Source: Sphingomonas sp. IBVSS2
GTDB taxonomy: Bacteria > Pseudomonadota > Alphaproteobacteria > Sphingomonadales > Sphingomonadaceae
Reading direction: 5' to 3'
Length of the DNA: 64,000 nt
NCBI RefSeq assembly: GCF_002127225.1
Contig: NZ_NFUR01000004.1
Coordinates: forward strand, 248,001-312,000
Below, piece by piece: positions 62,174 to 64,000 of this stretch (position 1 is its first letter; every line of letters begins with the position of its first letter). The translations under genes and the position numbers were made by a program. A model generated the notes under the pieces. The model saw nothing but the letters and a program-made list of their open reading frames with translations. It was not told where the DNA came from and ran no database searches.

Positions 62174-64000
62174 ATGGACCGGATTCGCTTCATCGGTGCT
62201 GCGGCACTCGCGCTGGTCGCGGCTCAGGCCGCGCCCGCCCTTGCCCAGACCGAGGTCGTCGCCCAGCCCAACCCCGATGCCGACCGGCTGGCCAATGACA
62301 TCCGCATGCTCGCCAGCGACCCGCGCGACCTGCGCACGCTGATCGATGCGGGGATGACCAGCGCGCGGCTCGGCGATACCTCCGCCGCGCTTGCCTTTTT
62401 CCAGCGTGCGGAGACGCTCAGCCCCGGCGATCCGCGGATTTCGGCGGGCCGTGCCATGGTACTGGTGCGGCTGGAGCGGCCCGGCGAGGCGCTGCGCCTC
62501 TTCCAGGCGGCCGAAGCGCGCGGGCTCGATCCGCGCGAATATGCCGGCGATCGCGGCTTCGCCTATGATCTGCTCGGCCAGCCGGGCCTCGCCCAGCGCG
62601 ATTACAAGCTCGCGCTCTCGGGCAATCGCGACGATGCCGAGACGCTCCGCCGCTATGCCCTCTCGCTCGGCATCACCGGCGACAAGGACGAGGCGATGCG
62701 CACGCTCGACCCGCTGCTTCGCCGCAGCGATCGCGCCGCATGGCGGGCGCGGGCCTTCATCCTGGCGATGAACGGCGACACGGCGGGGGCGGAGAAGATC
62801 GCTTCCAGCATGATGCCGGGCACCATGGGGCAGGCGCTCACGCCCTTCTTCCGCCGTCTCGCCGATCTGGGGCCGGCCGATCGCGCCTTTGCCGTGCATT
62901 TCGGCGAGCTTTCGCCGAGCCAGGCGCGGCTCGCCGACACGCGGCTTGCGCCGGAGCTGCCGCGCTATGTGCCGGCGGTGCGACCGGTGCAATTGGCGGC
63001 GGCGCAGCCGGCGGTTGCGCCCGCGCCGGCGCCCAAGGGAAATGACCGCCGCTCGCGCCGGGATCGCGAGCGCGACGAGAAGCTTGCTGCCGTCGCCGCG
63101 GTACGGCCGGCCGCAGCACCGGTGCCGCGGCCTGCGCCCGAGGAGAATCTCCCGCCGCCGCCGCGCTTCGTGCCGCCGCCTGCGCCCATCGTGCAGCCGA
63201 TCCCGGCGCCGAAGCGCGAGGAAGAGCCGGCGGAAGCCGCCGAGCGCCCGGCGGCGGTTCCGGTGCGCCCGGCTCCGACGCCAGCACCCGTGCGCCTCGC
63301 TTCGGTCCCCGCGCCGGTTCCGGTGCGTTCGGAGCCGGCACCGGTCCCCGTCACGCTCGCCCGTGCCGAGCCGGTGGTGCAATCGGCGCGTCCGGCTCCG
63401 ACACCCGCACCCGTGCGCCTCGCCTCGGTCCCCGCGCCCGTGCCGGCGCGTTCCGAGCCGGCGCCGGCCCCCGTCACGCCCGCCCGTGCCGAGCCGGAGG
63501 TGCAGCCGGTGCGCCCGGCTCCGAAGCCCGAACCGACTCCGCCGGGCCCGGCCAGGGTGGGACAGGAGGATTCGGTGCTTGCCGCGATCGTCGGCGGCAT
63601 CACGATTCCCGCCGACGAGCTCGCGGCCGTCACCGCGACGCCGACCGAGCCGGTGGCTGTGCCGGTCCCCGAGCCGGTGCGCGTCGCGGAGGCCAGGCCT
63701 GCCGCATTGCCCAAGCCGAAACCGGAACCGGCTGCGGCCAAGGCGAAGCCCGAGCCGGTCATGGCCAAGCCCGACCCGAAAAAGCCGGATCCCAAGGCCA
63801 AGCCGACGCCCGAGGAGGTGAGGAAGGGCAAGCCCGATCCCAAGGCGATGGCGAAGAAGCCGGAAGCCAAGAAGCCCGATCCGGCCAAGGCCGATCCCAG
63901 CCGTATCTGGGTGCAGGTGGCGGGGGGCGCCAATGAGGATTCGCTTGCCAAGGCCTGGAAGAGCGTGGTCGCGAAAGCTCCGGCGGCGATGAAGGGCAGG
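62174..64000 (+). CDS. TPR and SPOR domain exported protein (partial, C-terminus outside window)
   Basis: The frame is open from ATG at 62174 to the window end, 609 residues seen. A signal peptide (about 1-24, ending PALAQ) is followed by TPR-like helical repeats (about 35-240: LIDAGMTSARLGDTSAALAFFQRAETLSPGDPR, AGDRGFAYDLLGQPGLAQRDYKLALSG), a very long Pro/Ala/Val/Glu and then Lys/Pro-rich linker (about 270-575), and the start of a SPOR domain (RIWVQVAGGANEDSLAKAWKSV) at the window edge. SPOR domains bind denuded glycan strands at the septum. With its place next to ftsZ, it is a good candidate division or wall-remodelling protein. Its linker holds a 123-nt tandem repeat. Confidence 0.85.
   Translation, partial: MDRIRFIGAAALALVAAQAAPALAQTEVVAQPNPDADRLANDIRMLASDPRDLRTLIDAGMTSARLGDTSAALAFFQRAETLSPGDPRISAGRAMVLVRLERPGEALRLFQAAEARGLDPREYAGDRGFAYDLLGQPGLAQRDYKLALSGNRDDAETLRRYALSLGITGDKDEAMRTLDPLLRRSDRAAWRARAFILAMNGDTAGAEKIASSMMPGTMGQALTPFFRRLADLGPADRAFAVHFGELSPSQARLADTRLAPELPRYVPAVRPVQLAAAQPAVAPAPAPKGNDRRSRRDRERDEKLAAVAAVRPAAAPVPRPAPEENLPPPPRFVPPPAPIVQPIPAPKREEEPAEAAERPAAVPVRPAPTPAPVRLASVPAPVPVRSEPAPVPVTLARAEPVVQSARPAPTPAPVRLASVPAPVPARSEPAPAPVTPARAEPEVQPVRPAPKPEPTPPGPARVGQEDSVLAAIVGGITIPADELAAVTATPTEPVAVPVPEPVRVAEARPAALPKPKPEPAAAKAKPEPVMAKPDPKKPDPKAKPTPEEVRKGKPDPKAMAKKPEAKKPDPAKADPSRIWVQVAGGANEDSLAKAWKSVVAKAPAAMKGR
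63266..63511 (+). repeat. Two tandem copies of a 123-nt coding repeat
   Basis: Within the SPOR protein linker, 63266-63388 and 63389-63511 encode two 41-residue copies beginning RPAPTPAPVRLASVPAPVP and continuing with RSEPAP and ARAEP. A third partial copy begins at 63512 (RPAPKPEP). Copies differ at a few positions, so the duplication is recent but not identical. Confidence 0.85.

Overview
The window reads as chromosomal DNA of a GC-rich alphaproteobacterium, most likely Sphingomonadaceae (Sphingomonas or a close relative). Signs of this are the many TonB-dependent receptors (TBDRs), two FecI-FecR-TBDR surface-signalling sets, an NDUFA12-type complex I accessory subunit, the DUF2155/Aat/ParA neighbourhood, a GAAC-N7-GAAC LexA box, and a complete division and cell-wall (dcw) cluster in the alphaproteobacterial order. 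I see no phage, transposase, integrase, CRISPR array or rRNA. One tRNA gene (Trp, CCA) is present.

Layout. 1-4081 (minus): GT2 glycosyltransferase, ChbG/HpnK-type deacetylase, ECF sigma factor, FecR anti-sigma factor, and an STN-type TBDR cut by the window edge. 4285-7637 (plus): a GT-C membrane glycosyltransferase, a secreted DUF2141 protein and a lone LptF/LptG-type permease. 7663-18193: a D-glucarate/galactarate utilisation region with KdgD dehydratase, LysR regulator, carboxylesterase, a Tat-exported protein of unknown function coupled to a GudP-type transporter, and a large TBDR. 18377-24543: tRNA-Trp, then a second ECF sigma-FecR-STN TBDR set with an exported M28 peptidase. 24563-42826: housekeeping and accessory genes, including a GGDEF/EAL protein, carotenoid oxygenase with a divergent TetR, fatty-acyl-AMP ligase, RecX, double cold-shock protein, Aat, an orphan ParA, a Y-family polymerase under a LexA box, a VWA protein, a DNA glycosylase, an Mpo1-like protein and cysteine synthase.

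43426-64000 (plus): the dcw cluster mraZ-rsmH-ftsL-ftsI-murE-murF-mraY-murD-ftsW-murG-murC-(64-aa protein)-murB-ddl-ftsQ-ftsA-ftsZ, then a TPR/SPOR protein that runs off the window. Nearly every junction from mraZ to ftsQ is a 1-4 nt start/stop overlap, implying one translationally coupled unit. It is preceded by four 10-bp-spaced repeats that look like MraZ boxes.

Most notable signals: (i) a palindrome with fixed 27-nt geometry found before kdgD and twice in the gudP/TBDR intergenic region, which implies a common regulator of glucarate uptake and breakdown; (ii) a REP-like palindrome inserted in frame inside murD, adding about 30 residues to an essential enzyme; (iii) a small amphipathic protein gene embedded between murC and murB; (iv) a LexA box overlapping the probable -10 of a Y-family polymerase that may be read from a leaderless mRNA; (v) a 193-nt tail-to-tail coding overlap between a DUF2155 lipoprotein gene and aat.
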